A DNA stretch of 41,073 nt from an uncultured Clostridia bacterium (GTDB lineage Bacteria; Bacillota; Clostridia; Christensenellales; Borkfalkiaceae), in contig CANRKK010000020.1 in assembly GCA_947631195.1 (NCBI GenBank), forward strand, positions 1 to 41,073, read 5' to 3'. This document shows, piece by piece, positions 1 through 6,999 of the stretch; position 1 is the first letter of the stretch; each line of letters begins with the position of its first letter. The translations under genes were made by a program, and so were the position numbers. Under the pieces are notes generated by a model. That model had not been told where the DNA came from. It made no database searches and worked only from the letters and a program-made list of their open reading frames with translations.

Positions 1-2
1 AA

Positions 3-17
3 GCAACGTGACGTTGC
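3..17. repeat. Small hairpin at window edge
   Basis: GCAACG (3-8) and CGTTGC (12-17) form a 6-bp stem with a 3-nt loop. It is the first of six short inverted repeats packed into bases 1-240. No coding sequence is convincing between 1 and 248; what is seen there is this series of hairpins. Confidence 0.4.
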
Positions 18-92
18 ATCCATGTATTTATACTGCAATTACGAAGTTGCAACCGCACGAAAATTTTTGTGAACATTATTAAAATAATTAAC

Positions 93-135
93 GGCGCAAG
101 CAAGCTACACTTGCGCCAGCGCAACACATTTGCGC
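93..135. repeat. Two adjacent hairpins
   Basis: GGCGCAAG (93-100) pairs with CTTGCGCC (110-117) across a 9-nt loop. Directly after it, GCGCA (119-123) pairs with TGCGC (131-135). Neither is followed by a T tract on the plus strand, so they are not simple terminators. They belong to the hairpin cluster at the left edge. Confidence 0.45.
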
Positions 136-144
136 ATACCTGCG

Positions 145-185
145 CCTCTGCCGTTTCCCAAAGGGAGCCCTCGGCAGGGCAGAGG
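145..185 (-). repeat. Dispersed hairpin repeat, element B, copy 1
   Basis: This GC-rich imperfect palindrome starts CCTCTGCCG and has a TTTCCCAAAGGGA core. Read on the minus strand it matches 12764-12798 over about 33 bases with essentially one substitution (AGCCC versus AACCC). Two inverted copies in 12.6 kb, both non-coding, indicate a dispersed repeat family. A further short hairpin follows: GAGGAC 182-187 with GTCCTC 193-198. Confidence 0.7.
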
Positions 186-207
186 ACGAGCAGTCCTCAA
201 ACTCACG

Positions 208-240
208 AAAAATACCAAGCACAGCCTGCTTGGTATTTTT
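208..240 (-). terminator. Intrinsic terminator of the WYL regulator gene (bidirectional)
   Basis: A perfect 14-bp stem is formed by 208-221 (AAAAATACCAAGCA) and 227-240 (TGCTTGGTATTTTT), with a 5-nt loop. It starts 9 bp beyond the stop of the minus-strand regulator. The A-rich and T-rich sides let it work in both directions, so it may also stop plus-strand transcripts entering from the left. Confidence 0.88.
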
Positions 241-248
241 GTGAACCC

Positions 249-1172
249 TTATGTGTATTCCTCCACGATGTTTTTTGCGGCGGCGGCCACCTTTTGTTTG
301 AGGGAGGCGGGGGAGAGCACTTTCACCGCGCCGCCGTAGCTCAAAATCATGCTTACAAGGCGCGAATCGTCGGGCAGGGTGACGTCGGCTATAAAGCTGT
401 TCCCCCGCGGCTCTATGTTGTCTATGCCCAGCCATTCCTCTATGTCGGGCAGCGAGTCTTTCTCTATCTGGAAAGTGACGGGCGTCAACTCGCCCGCGGG
501 ATAGTAAAAGTCGAGGGGTATGTCGCTTCTTTTCACGTTTTTCTTTTTAAATGCGCCCCCCGTAAAGCTCGCCTTTTTTATCCTGCCTATCTTAAAGGTG
601 CGGAACTCCTGCTTGGTGTGGCAAAACGCATACACGTACCACACGTTTTGCTTAAAAATCAGCACGTGCGGGTCTATCACCCGCTTGCTGTGTTCGCCCT
701 CGCGGGAGATGTAGTCTATCATCAGGCTTTTGCAGCCGTTCATGGCCTCCTCAACCACCTTCATCTTGTCTGAAAATTTGGTGGTGTCTCCCCACGTTCC
801 GCCGTCGACTATGATGTTTCCGCTCACGGAAAGGTCGGTGCGTTCGTCCTTTTGGCGGCTCGCAAGTTTTTCGCGCGCGGAAATTAGGCTCTCGTTGTGC
901 ACCTGCCCCGCCATGGCGTCCAGCGCGTTTATCGCAGCGGCGTATTCCTCCCGCGTGAAGTATCCCGCAGGCAGGCGGAAGGTGTCGGCTATAGTAAGCC
1001 CGCCGTACCGCCCGCGCGCCACGTCCACGGGCACCCCGCACACGTTCAGCTCCTCCACGTACCTGTACACGCTGCGCAGCGATATGCCGTATCTTTCGGC
1101 AATTTCCTTGGCCGTGATTTTCCTTTTCGACAAAAGCAGCGTCAAAATTTTCAGCATTATCTGGTATTTCAT
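249..1172 (-). CDS. WYL-domain HTH transcriptional regulator (YafY/DeoR-like)
   Basis: The product is 307 aa. Residues 1-60 form an HTH_11-type winged helix (KITAKEIAERYGISLRSVYRYVEEL, followed by the wing RGRYGG). A linker leads to a WYL domain at about 140-205, with the diagnostic stretch NVWYVYAFCHTKQEFRTFKI and then GRI. A C-terminal extension of WCX type follows. Family members bind DNA and sense ligands, including nucleotides in some cases, through the WYL domain; the ligand here is unknown. I chose the ATG at 1172 because GGAGG lies 8 nt upstream (1181-1185). The in-frame ATG 12 codons earlier (1208) has no good RBS and lies just downstream of the promoter -10. The gene is monocistronic with its own promoter and terminator. 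It could regulate the adjacent 62-aa ORF or ABC operon; that is inference. Confidence 0.9.
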   Translation of the reverse strand: MKYQIMLKILTLLLSKRKITAKEIAERYGISLRSVYRYVEELNVCGVPVDVARGRYGGLTIADTFRLPAGYFTREEYAAAINALDAMAGQVHNESLISAREKLASRQKDERTDLSVSGNIIVDGGTWGDTTKFSDKMKVVEEAMNGCKSLMIDYISREGEHSKRVIDPHVLIFKQNVWYVYAFCHTKQEFRTFKIGRIKKASFTGGAFKKKNVKRSDIPLDFYYPAGELTPVTFQIEKDSLPDIEEWLGIDNIEPRGNSFIADVTLPDDSRLVSMILSYGGAVKVLSPASLKQKVAAAAKNIVEEYT

Positions 1173-1213
1173 TGCCCCGTCCTCCGTAAAATAAACCGTA
1201 AATTTCAAAAATT

Positions 1214-1242
1214 ATTTTATCATATATGACAATACTTGTCAA
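1214..1242 (-). promoter_or_regulatory. Promoter of WYL regulator with overlapping palindromic operator candidate
   Basis: On the minus strand TTGACA (1242-1237) is followed after 17 bp by TAAAAT (1219-1214), a near-consensus SigA promoter. A palindrome TGACAA-TAC-TTGTCA (1227-1241) overlaps the -35 and the spacer, so a dimeric repressor bound there would block RNA polymerase. Autoregulation by the WYL protein is a reasonable but untested inference. Confidence 0.75.
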
Positions 1243-1287
1243 CATTCGGCGATAAAATATTTGTAAAAAGGATAGGGGAGGACGATT

Positions 1288-1476
1288 ATGAATTTCACAG
1301 CCTACATACAGTCCCAAAAGACGATGATACGCCGCCGCGGCTCGGCCTTTATGGCGGAGGACGGCAGCGTGTCGGTAGTGCCGAGCAGGGAAAAACTTTT
1401 ATCCGAGCTGGACGGGATAAAGGGGCTCAACGTAGAGGACAGGGAGAGGTACGCCCGCCTCGCCCGGCGCCGCTAA
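1288..1476 (+). CDS. 62-aa protein of unknown function
   Basis: This short ORF is divergent from the WYL regulator and has a strong Shine-Dalgarno (GGGGAGG, about 6 nt before ATG). The product is charged and basic at its C-terminus (ERYARLARRR). It has no membrane segment, signal peptide or motif that I recognise. Its TAA overlaps the TAG of the convergent ABC permease gene (1473-1475). The upstream sequence carries the palindrome that overlaps the regulator promoter, so co-regulation is possible. I see no strong plus-strand promoter; a TAAAAT at 1253-1258 lacks a properly spaced -35. The RBS is the main evidence for a real gene. Confidence 0.6.
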   Translation: MNFTAYIQSQKTMIRRRGSAFMAEDGSVSVVPSREKLLSELDGIKGLNVEDRERYARLARRR

Positions 1477-2279
1477 AACTGTTTTACGACGATTTTTTCT
1501 ATCAGCGCGATGACGCCGTACATGCACCCCGCCAGCACGCACAATATAAAGGTTGCGGTCATTACGAGGTCGAGCTTCATCACCTGCCCGCCGTAGACGA
1601 TAAGATACCCCAGCCCCGCGCGGGAGACGATGTATTCCCCCATGATGGAGCCTATCCACGCCAGCCCCACGGCAACTTTCAAAGTGTTCATAAGCGCGGG
1701 CAGGGAGGCGGGAATTACGAGTTTTGCAAGCGTTGCGCGGCGGCTTGCGCCCATGGCCTTCATCAGCGTGAGTTTGGTGGGGTCCACCGCCAAAAACCCC
1801 GCCAACGTGTTCATTATGCACAGGATTATTGCCACAATCACCGTCATAAAAATTATCGCCGTGTAGCCCGTGCCTATCCATATGATGATAAGCGGGCCGA
1901 GCGCGATTTTTGGCAGGGAATTCAGCACCACTATATACGGTTCGGCAACGGCGCGCACCGTTTGGCTGGACCACAGCACGAGGGCTATCGAGTAGCCCAA
2001 AATGACGGCTATAAAAAAGCCTGCAAGCGTTTCGCCGAGGGTTATCCCCACGTGGCGGAAGAGTTCGCCGCTTGCATACAGCGAGCCGAGCGTTTTTATA
2101 ACGCGGGAGGGGGAGCTCGTGATAAACGGGTCTGCCACCTTTAAAAAGGTCAAAAGTTCCCACAGCCCCAGAACGGCCGCCAAAATTATCCAGCGCAGGG
2201 AGATCACGAGTATTTTTTTGCGTTTTTGTTTTTTCAGATATGCGAGATGCTCGCCCGAAAAGTTCATTTTGTTTTTCAT
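1473..2279 (-). CDS. ABC transporter permease, SsuC/TauC/NrtB/ThiX type
   Basis: The product is 268 aa with about six hydrophobic segments, starting with a membrane helix at about residues 24-46 (ILVISLRWIILAAVLGLWEL). The BPD_transp_1 cytoplasmic EAA loop is visible as MGASRRATLAKLVIPASLPA at about residues 176-195, the site that contacts the ATPase. The length fits the family (250-270 aa). It is the last gene of a three-gene minus-strand operon. The upstream intercistronic gap to the ATPase gene is 69 bp and contains a 13-bp GC-rich hairpin. The start at 2279 is preceded by AAAGGA. A second ATG four codons later cannot be excluded. Substrate is not determinable from the permease. Confidence 0.92.
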   Translation of the reverse strand: MKNKMNFSGEHLAYLKKQKRKKILVISLRWIILAAVLGLWELLTFLKVADPFITSSPSRVIKTLGSLYASGELFRHVGITLGETLAGFFIAVILGYSIALVLWSSQTVRAVAEPYIVVLNSLPKIALGPLIIIWIGTGYTAIIFMTVIVAIILCIMNTLAGFLAVDPTKLTLMKAMGASRRATLAKLVIPASLPALMNTLKVAVGLAWIGSIMGEYIVSRAGLGYLIVYGGQVMKLDLVMTATFILCVLAGCMYGVIALIEKIVVKQF

Positions 2280-2300
2280 CTTTGGAAATTCCTTTTGTGC

Positions 2301-2333
2301 GGCGGGGCGCCCGTTTGCGGCGGGCGCCCCGCC
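2301..2333 (-). other. Intercistronic GC-rich hairpin between ATPase and permease genes
   Basis: GGCGGGGCGCCCG (2301-2313) and CGGGCGCCCCGCC (2321-2333) form a perfect 13-bp stem with a 7-nt loop. On the minus-strand mRNA it is followed by GCACAAAAGG rather than U's, so it is not a standard terminator. Such structures commonly shield the 3' end of the upstream cistron and tune expression within ABC operons; that role is inferred. Confidence 0.7.
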
Positions 2334-2348
2334 CCTTATTTTTATGCC

Positions 2349-3071
2349 TTAAATGCCGAGTTCTGTCCGCAAAACTTCAAACATCTCCGCAAAACGGCTG
2401 TCGTTGCGCCTCGATTTGGGATTGTTTGCAAAGGAAACGGGGTGTTCCGCAATCACGTGCGCGGGGCGCGGGGAAAGCACTATCACTTTGTCCGAAAGGG
2501 CTATGGCCTCCGAGATGTCGTGCGTCACCAAAAGCGCCGTCTTTTTTTCCGACTTGATTATCGCCTGCACGTCGTCGCACACTTCCAGCCTCGTCTGGTA
2601 GTCGAGCGCGGAAAAGGGTTCGTCTAAAAGGAGTATTTCGGGTTCGGCTGCGAGGGTGCGTATCAGCGCCGCCCGCTGCCTCATTCCGCCCGAAAGCTGG
2701 GAGGGGCTCTTTTTTAAAAACTCGCCCAGCCCGTATTTTTTTGCGAGCGCAAGCGCCTTTTCCCTCATTTCGGGAGTGTTGCGCTTTTTTATTTCGAGGG
2801 GCAAAAATATGTTTTGCTCCACCGTGCGCCACTCAAACAGGGCGTCCCGCTGCAACATATAGCCGGCTTCCCCGCTGCCCTTTACAATCTCGCCCGAGGA
2901 GGGGGTTATAAGCCCCGCCGCCATGGAGAGTATCGTGGACTTGCCGCAGCCCGACGGGCCTATAACCGAGGCAAACTGCCCCTTTTCTATCTTAAAGCTC
3001 AGCCCCGATACGGCCGCCGTCTCCCCCGTCTTTGTGTGGTAGGAGTAGGAGATATTTTTAAATTCCAGCAT
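2349..3071 (-). CDS. ABC transporter ATP-binding protein, SsuB/TauB/ThiZ type
   Basis: The product is 240 aa, the usual family length. Walker A GPSGCGKST is at 38-46, the Q-loop at about 74 (MLQRDALFEW), signature LSGGMRQR at 126-133, Walker B ILLLDEP at 146-152, D-loop SALD at 154-157 and the switch histidine in LVTHD at 184. All catalytic elements are intact. The ATG overlaps the stop of the upstream substrate-binding gene by one base (TAATG), implying translational coupling. The DALFEW stretch is typical of the nitrate/sulfonate/taurine/thiamine-precursor importer family. It energises uptake through the adjacent permease. Confidence 0.95.
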   Translation of the reverse strand: MLEFKNISYSYHTKTGETAAVSGLSFKIEKGQFASVIGPSGCGKSTILSMAAGLITPSSGEIVKGSGEAGYMLQRDALFEWRTVEQNIFLPLEIKKRNTPEMREKALALAKKYGLGEFLKKSPSQLSGGMRQRAALIRTLAAEPEILLLDEPFSALDYQTRLEVCDDVQAIIKSEKKTALLVTHDISEAIALSDKVIVLSPRPAHVIAEHPVSFANNPKSRRNDSRFAEMFEVLRTELGI

Positions 3072-4069
3072 TATCCGTAAATTTCCCGGTAAACCTTTTC
3101 GGCCGTCTCCGTGGTAACAACCGAGCCGAATTCAACCCGCCTTTCAAGCTGTCCCGCAAGCTCTATAACTTCCTGCAGGCGGTCGAAGGCCTCCTCTTTC
3201 ATCGCCATATTATTCACCCACGCATCTATGTTTTTATAGCTTATCAGCGAGGTTTTGATGCTCTCCGCGCTCGTGTCGGCGAAGTATTTGGTCAAAAGGC
3301 CCGCGGCTTCCTCCACATCCGCCTCGTTAAGATATTTAATAGCCCTTGTAACGGCGCGCAGCAACCCCTCTATTTTGTCGGGATTTTTGTCCATATAGCT
3401 CTGTTTTGCGATAAAGCAGGTGTAGGGGATCTCGCCCGAAGCCTCTCCCACGGAGGCCACTATATAGCCGTTGCCCTGCGCCTGTATCTCGCTTGCGGTG
3501 GGTTCAAACACCGTGCAATAGTCCGCCTTGCCGCCGAGGAAGGCCGAAGTCATCATGTTGAACGCCACGTCCGAATTGAGATTTGCGTTCACGCCGTGCG
3601 CCTTCATAACGTATTCAAAGGTCATAAACGGCACGCCGCCCGGTCTGCCCGCAAGGATTTCCTTGCCCTCCAGATTTTTCCAGTCGAAGTCGGGTTCGGG
3701 TTTTCTGCCCATTAAAAAGGAGCCGTCCCGCTTTGTAAGCTGCCCGAACACCATCGGCTGGTCATCGCTGCCGCCTATCTCGACGTATATCGCCGCTTCG
3801 GGCCCGCAAAAGCCTATGTCCGCCCCGCCCGAGAGCACGGCCGCCATCGTGGAGTCTGCGCCGCCGCCCGTCGTAAGCTCTATTTCAAAGCCCTCGTCCC
3901 CGTAATATCCCAGCGCGTCCGCAAGATACATGGGCGCGTAGAACACCGAGCGGGTCACTTCGTTTATCCTGACGACTTTGCCGTCGTCCTTTGAACAGCT
4001 TGCCGCAGCAAACGGCACTACAAACGCGCACGCCGCGGCCAGCAATAAGTAAATCAGTTTTCTTTTCAC
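3071..4069 (-). CDS. Substrate-binding lipoprotein of NMT1/SsuA/ThiY-like ABC importer
   Basis: The product is 332 aa. A signal peptide (KRK, then a hydrophobic run) leads to a candidate lipobox AASC with Cys25, so it is likely a lipoprotein anchored outside the membrane. The mature part starts with the family pattern VRINEVTRSVFYAPMYLADA, followed by GYYGDEGFEIEL and a GGGADSTMAAVLSGGADIGF stretch, characteristic of NMT1/THI5-like and SsuA-like type II periplasmic-binding folds. The start is GTG (4069-4067) with AAGGAG six nt upstream. It is first in the operon. Family members bind sulfonates, nitrate, or thiamine/riboflavin precursors; no TPP or FMN riboswitch is visible in the roughly 25-nt leader, so substrate stays open. 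Confidence 0.9.
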   Translation of the reverse strand: MKRKLIYLLLAAACAFVVPFAAASCSKDDGKVVRINEVTRSVFYAPMYLADALGYYGDEGFEIELTTGGGADSTMAAVLSGGADIGFCGPEAAIYVEIGGSDDQPMVFGQLTKRDGSFLMGRKPEPDFDWKNLEGKEILAGRPGGVPFMTFEYVMKAHGVNANLNSDVAFNMMTSAFLGGKADYCTVFEPTASEIQAQGNGYIVASVGEASGEIPYTCFIAKQSYMDKNPDKIEGLLRAVTRAIKYLNEADVEEAAGLLTKYFADTSAESIKTSLISYKNIDAWVNNMAMKEEAFDRLQEVIELAGQLERRVEFGSVVTTETAEKVYREIYG

Positions 4070-4099
4070 TGTTGTCTCCTTAAAAATTTAATAATACAT

Positions 4100-4128
4100 A
4101 TTATGCGGGCGGGTTTTGCGTTTGACAA
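4100..4128 (-). promoter_or_regulatory. Promoter of the ABC importer operon
   Basis: On the minus strand TTGTCA (4128-4123) and CATAAT (4105-4100) are separated by 17 bp, each 5/6 to consensus. The predicted transcript starts about 25 nt before the GTG start. The -35 physically overlaps the -35 of the divergent valS promoter. Confidence 0.7.
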
Positions 4129-4151
4129 TCAACCGCCTTTTAATATATAAT
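4122..4151 (+). promoter_or_regulatory. Promoter upstream of valS
   Basis: TTGACA (4122-4127) and TATAAT (4146-4151), both perfect consensus, are separated by 18 bp. It is divergent from the ABC operon promoter and shares the bases TTGACAA with it. It leaves a leader of about 180 nt before valS. Confidence 0.78.
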
Positions 4152-4172
4152 TACTCTGTATAACGCTCCCGC

Positions 4173-4293
4173 CAACGGGTGATAAACTTCGCAATACTGT
4201 GTCGCGCTCCGCTTGTCTGCGGGTCACGTACGTCTATGTACGCTCCCCTTGCCAATGCTCGCGCTCCTTGTCTTGCTCGTTTCTGACCCGTTG
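4173..4293. repeat. Structured 120-bp element in the valS leader
   Basis: CAACGGGT (4173-4180) and ACCCGTTG (4286-4293) are exact inverted ends enclosing about 105 bp. The interior has its own inverted and direct sub-repeats: GTACG arms around 4227-4242, and CGCGCTCC near 4203 and again near 4260. No T-box antiterminator motif is visible. This layout suggests either a leader RNA domain or a small palindromic insertion of MITE type. Confidence 0.5.
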
Positions 4294-4337
4294 CCAACTT
4301 CGTAAGTAAGGTAATAAATAATAAACAGAGGTTCCGC

Positions 4338-6953
4338 ATGGAAAAAAAGTACAATCCCAAGAGTTTTGAGGACAGATTATACAGAGAGTGGGAAGAGTCG
4401 GGCTGCTTTAAGGCGGTGCGCGACGACAGCAAGGTGCCCTTCACTATAGTTATGCCGCCCCCCAACATCACGGGGCAGTTGCACATGGGCCACGCGATGG
4501 ACGAGACGTTGCAGGATACGATAATCCGCTTCAAGCGCATGCAGGGATACTGCGCTCTCTGGCTGCCCGGCACCGACCATGCCTCCATAGCCACCGAAGT
4601 TAAGATAGTGGAGGAGATGAAAAGGGAGGGGCTCTCGAAGGAGCAACTCGGCAGGGAAGGCTTTTTGGAGCGCGCGTGGGCGTGGAAAGAAAAGTATGAA
4701 AACAGGATCTGCACCCAGATAAAGAAGTTGGGCTCCTCCTGCGACTGGTCCCGCCTCACTTTCACCATGGACGAAAAGTGCACCCGCGCCGTGCGCGAGG
4801 CCTTCGTAAACCTATACAATAAAAATCTTATCTACAGGGGCAACCGCATAATCAACTGGTGCCCGCGCTGCAAGACCACCCTTTCGGACGTGGAAGTGGA
4901 ATACGCCGAGGAGGCGGGTCATCTTTGGCACATAAAATATTTTATCGAGGGCAAGAATGACGCGCTGGTTGTTGCAACCACCCGCCCCGAAACCATGTTC
5001 GGCGACGTGGCCGTCGCGGTCAACCCCAAGGACGCAAGATACAGGCGCCTTATCGGCAAAAACGTAATTTTGCCCGTTGTGAACAAGCCCATACCGATTG
5101 TCGGGGACGAGCATGCGGACATGGAATTCGGCACGGGCGTCGTTAAAATCACCCCCGCCCACGACCCCAACGACTTTGAAGTGGGTTTAAGGCACAGGCT
5201 GCCCGTAGTGCGCGTAATGAACGACGACGGCACTATGAACGACAAGGCGGGCAAGTATGAGGGGCTGGACAGGTACGAGTGCAGAAAGCTGCTGTTAAAG
5301 GAGCTTTCCGAGGGGGGATATCTCGTAAAGGAGGAGCCCCACGCCCACAACGTAGGGCACTGCTACCGCTGCGGCTGCACGGTGGAGCCGATAGTCTCCA
5401 GACAATGGTTCGTAAAGATGGAGGAGCTGGCCCGCCCCGCGATAGACGCGGTGATGAACAAAAAAGTGACCTTTATCCCCGAACGCTTCGCAAAGACCTA
5501 CTACAACTGGATGGAGAACGTCAAGGATTGGTGCATTTCCCGCCAGCTGTGGTGGGGGCACAGGATTCCCGTGTGGTACTGCGAGGAGTGCGGCGCGGAG
5601 ATATGCGAAAAGAACGACCCCGAAGTCTGCCCCGTTTGCGGCGGTAAATCGCTGGCGCAGGACGAGGACGTTTTAGACACGTGGTTCTCCTCCGCGCTGT
5701 GGCCGTTCTCCACGCTGGGTTATCCCGAGGACACTTCCGACCTCGAGTACTTCTATCCCACCGACGTTTTGGTTACGGGCTACGACATAATTTTCTTCTG
5801 GGTTTCGAGAATGATTTTTTCGGGGTTGGAGCACATGAGAAAGGTGCCTTTCCGCGACGTTTTGATGCACGGCCTCGTGCGGGACGAAAAGGGCAGAAAG
5901 ATGTCCAAGAGCCTCGGCAACGGCGTGGACCCCCTCGAAGTGATAGACAAATACGGCGCGGACAGCCTCAGGTTTTCGCTGCTGCAGGGGGTTGCGCCCG
6001 GAAACGACACGCGCTACTCCGACGCAAAGGTGGAGGCGTGCGCCAACTTTATGAACAAGATATGGAACGCCAGCCGCTTTGTAATAACCAATGCGGAGAA
6101 CGTAAAGGTAAAGCCCCTTCAGCAAGTGAAGCCGGGCGCGGCCGACAAATGGATAATCTCCAAGCTGCAGGCCGTAATCCGCGACGTCACCCTCGCTTTG
6201 AACAAGTATGAGCTGGGCGTTGCCTGCCAGATACTCTACGACTTCACGTGGTCGGACTTCTGCGACTGGTATATAGAGCTGTGCAAGCCCGCGCTCTATG
6301 GCGGGGACGAGGCCAAAAAGGAGAGCGTTATCGCCGTTTTGACCTTCGTGCTGGAAAACACGCTCAAACTTCTGCACCCCTTTATACCCTTTATCACCGA
6401 CGAAATTTACCGCAACCTGCCGGGGACCGAGGGCACGATAATGTTAAAGGATTATCCCCGCTACAATTCCAAAATAGCCTACAAGAGGGACGCGGCGGCG
6501 TTCGAGGGCATAATGGACATAATCAAGGCGGTGCGCGCGGCAAAGACGGAGCTGGGCTGCCCGCCCTCCAAAAAGGTGAGCCTGTATATTGTTACGGAGA
6601 GCAGGCGGCTTATTTCCTCCAACGAGGACAGCATCTTAAAGCTCGCGGGGGCAAAGGACATAACCTTTATCTCCTCTGCGCAGGAGGCGGGCGAAAAGGC
6701 GGTTGCAAAAGTGCTGCATATAGGCACCCTGTATATCCCCATGGGCGAACTTGTGGACGCCGATAAGGAGCGCGCAAGGCTTGAGGGCGAACTCGAGACG
6801 GTGATGAACGAGATCCGCCGCGCGGACGGCAAACTCAACAATTCGGGCTTTATGATGAAGGCCCCCAAAAAGTTGGTGGACGAGGAGAGGGCCAAGCTCG
6901 ACAAATACATGGCGATGCGCGAAAAGATTTTGGAACAACTCAAAAATTTATAG
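4338..6953 (+). CDS. valS: Valine--tRNA ligase
   Basis: The product is 871 aa, close to the usual bacterial length of about 880. It attaches valine to tRNA-Val in the cytoplasm. The class I signature HMGH is at 49-52 after FTIVMPPPNITGQLH, and KMSKS is at 521-525 (GRKMSKSLGNGVDPL). The CP1 editing domain lies between (TTRPETMFGDVAVAVNP, then GTGVVKITPAHDPND). Zinc-binding-like cysteine pairs are seen in CEECG and CPVCGG. The C-terminal arm ELVDADKERARLEGELETV is the ValS-specific coiled coil that contacts tRNA. The start is preceded by a modest AGAGG about 7 nt upstream. It is followed after 46 bp by the next gene on the same strand. Confidence 0.97.
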   Translation: MEKKYNPKSFEDRLYREWEESGCFKAVRDDSKVPFTIVMPPPNITGQLHMGHAMDETLQDTIIRFKRMQGYCALWLPGTDHASIATEVKIVEEMKREGLSKEQLGREGFLERAWAWKEKYENRICTQIKKLGSSCDWSRLTFTMDEKCTRAVREAFVNLYNKNLIYRGNRIINWCPRCKTTLSDVEVEYAEEAGHLWHIKYFIEGKNDALVVATTRPETMFGDVAVAVNPKDARYRRLIGKNVILPVVNKPIPIVGDEHADMEFGTGVVKITPAHDPNDFEVGLRHRLPVVRVMNDDGTMNDKAGKYEGLDRYECRKLLLKELSEGGYLVKEEPHAHNVGHCYRCGCTVEPIVSRQWFVKMEELARPAIDAVMNKKVTFIPERFAKTYYNWMENVKDWCISRQLWWGHRIPVWYCEECGAEICEKNDPEVCPVCGGKSLAQDEDVLDTWFSSALWPFSTLGYPEDTSDLEYFYPTDVLVTGYDIIFFWVSRMIFSGLEHMRKVPFRDVLMHGLVRDEKGRKMSKSLGNGVDPLEVIDKYGADSLRFSLLQGVAPGNDTRYSDAKVEACANFMNKIWNASRFVITNAENVKVKPLQQVKPGAADKWIISKLQAVIRDVTLALNKYELGVACQILYDFTWSDFCDWYIELCKPALYGGDEAKKESVIAVLTFVLENTLKLLHPFIPFITDEIYRNLPGTEGTIMLKDYPRYNSKIAYKRDAAAFEGIMDIIKAVRAAKTELGCPPSKKVSLYIVTESRRLISSNEDSILKLAGAKDITFISSAQEAGEKAVAKVLHIGTLYIPMGELVDADKERARLEGELETVMNEIRRADGKLNNSGFMMKAPKKLVDEERAKLDKYMAMREKILEQLKNL

Positions 6954-6969
6954 AAAAACTCAACACGTT
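6942..6969 (+). repeat. 28-bp short repeat, copy 1 (3' end of valS)
   Basis: This covers the last codons and stop of valS and the first bases of the spacer. It matches 8306-8333 with 3 mismatches in 28 bases and ends in ACTCAACACGTT. It has no obvious secondary structure. Confidence 0.6.
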
Positions 6970-6999
6970 CCCGCAAAACAGGCGACTTAAGGAGAACAA

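Noticed and set aside
1173-1208. Upstream ATG (1208) for the WYL regulator
   Set aside because: It lies only about 6 bp from the -10 element and lacks an RBS; ATG 1172 has GGAGG at good spacing and matches the family N-terminus.
4070-4100. TPP or FMN riboswitch before the ABC operon
   Set aside because: The predicted leader is only about 25 nt, too short for either aptamer.
4158-4337. T-box riboswitch upstream of valS
   Set aside because: No TGGNACCGCG-type antiterminator sequence and no terminator hairpin with a T tract before the start codon.
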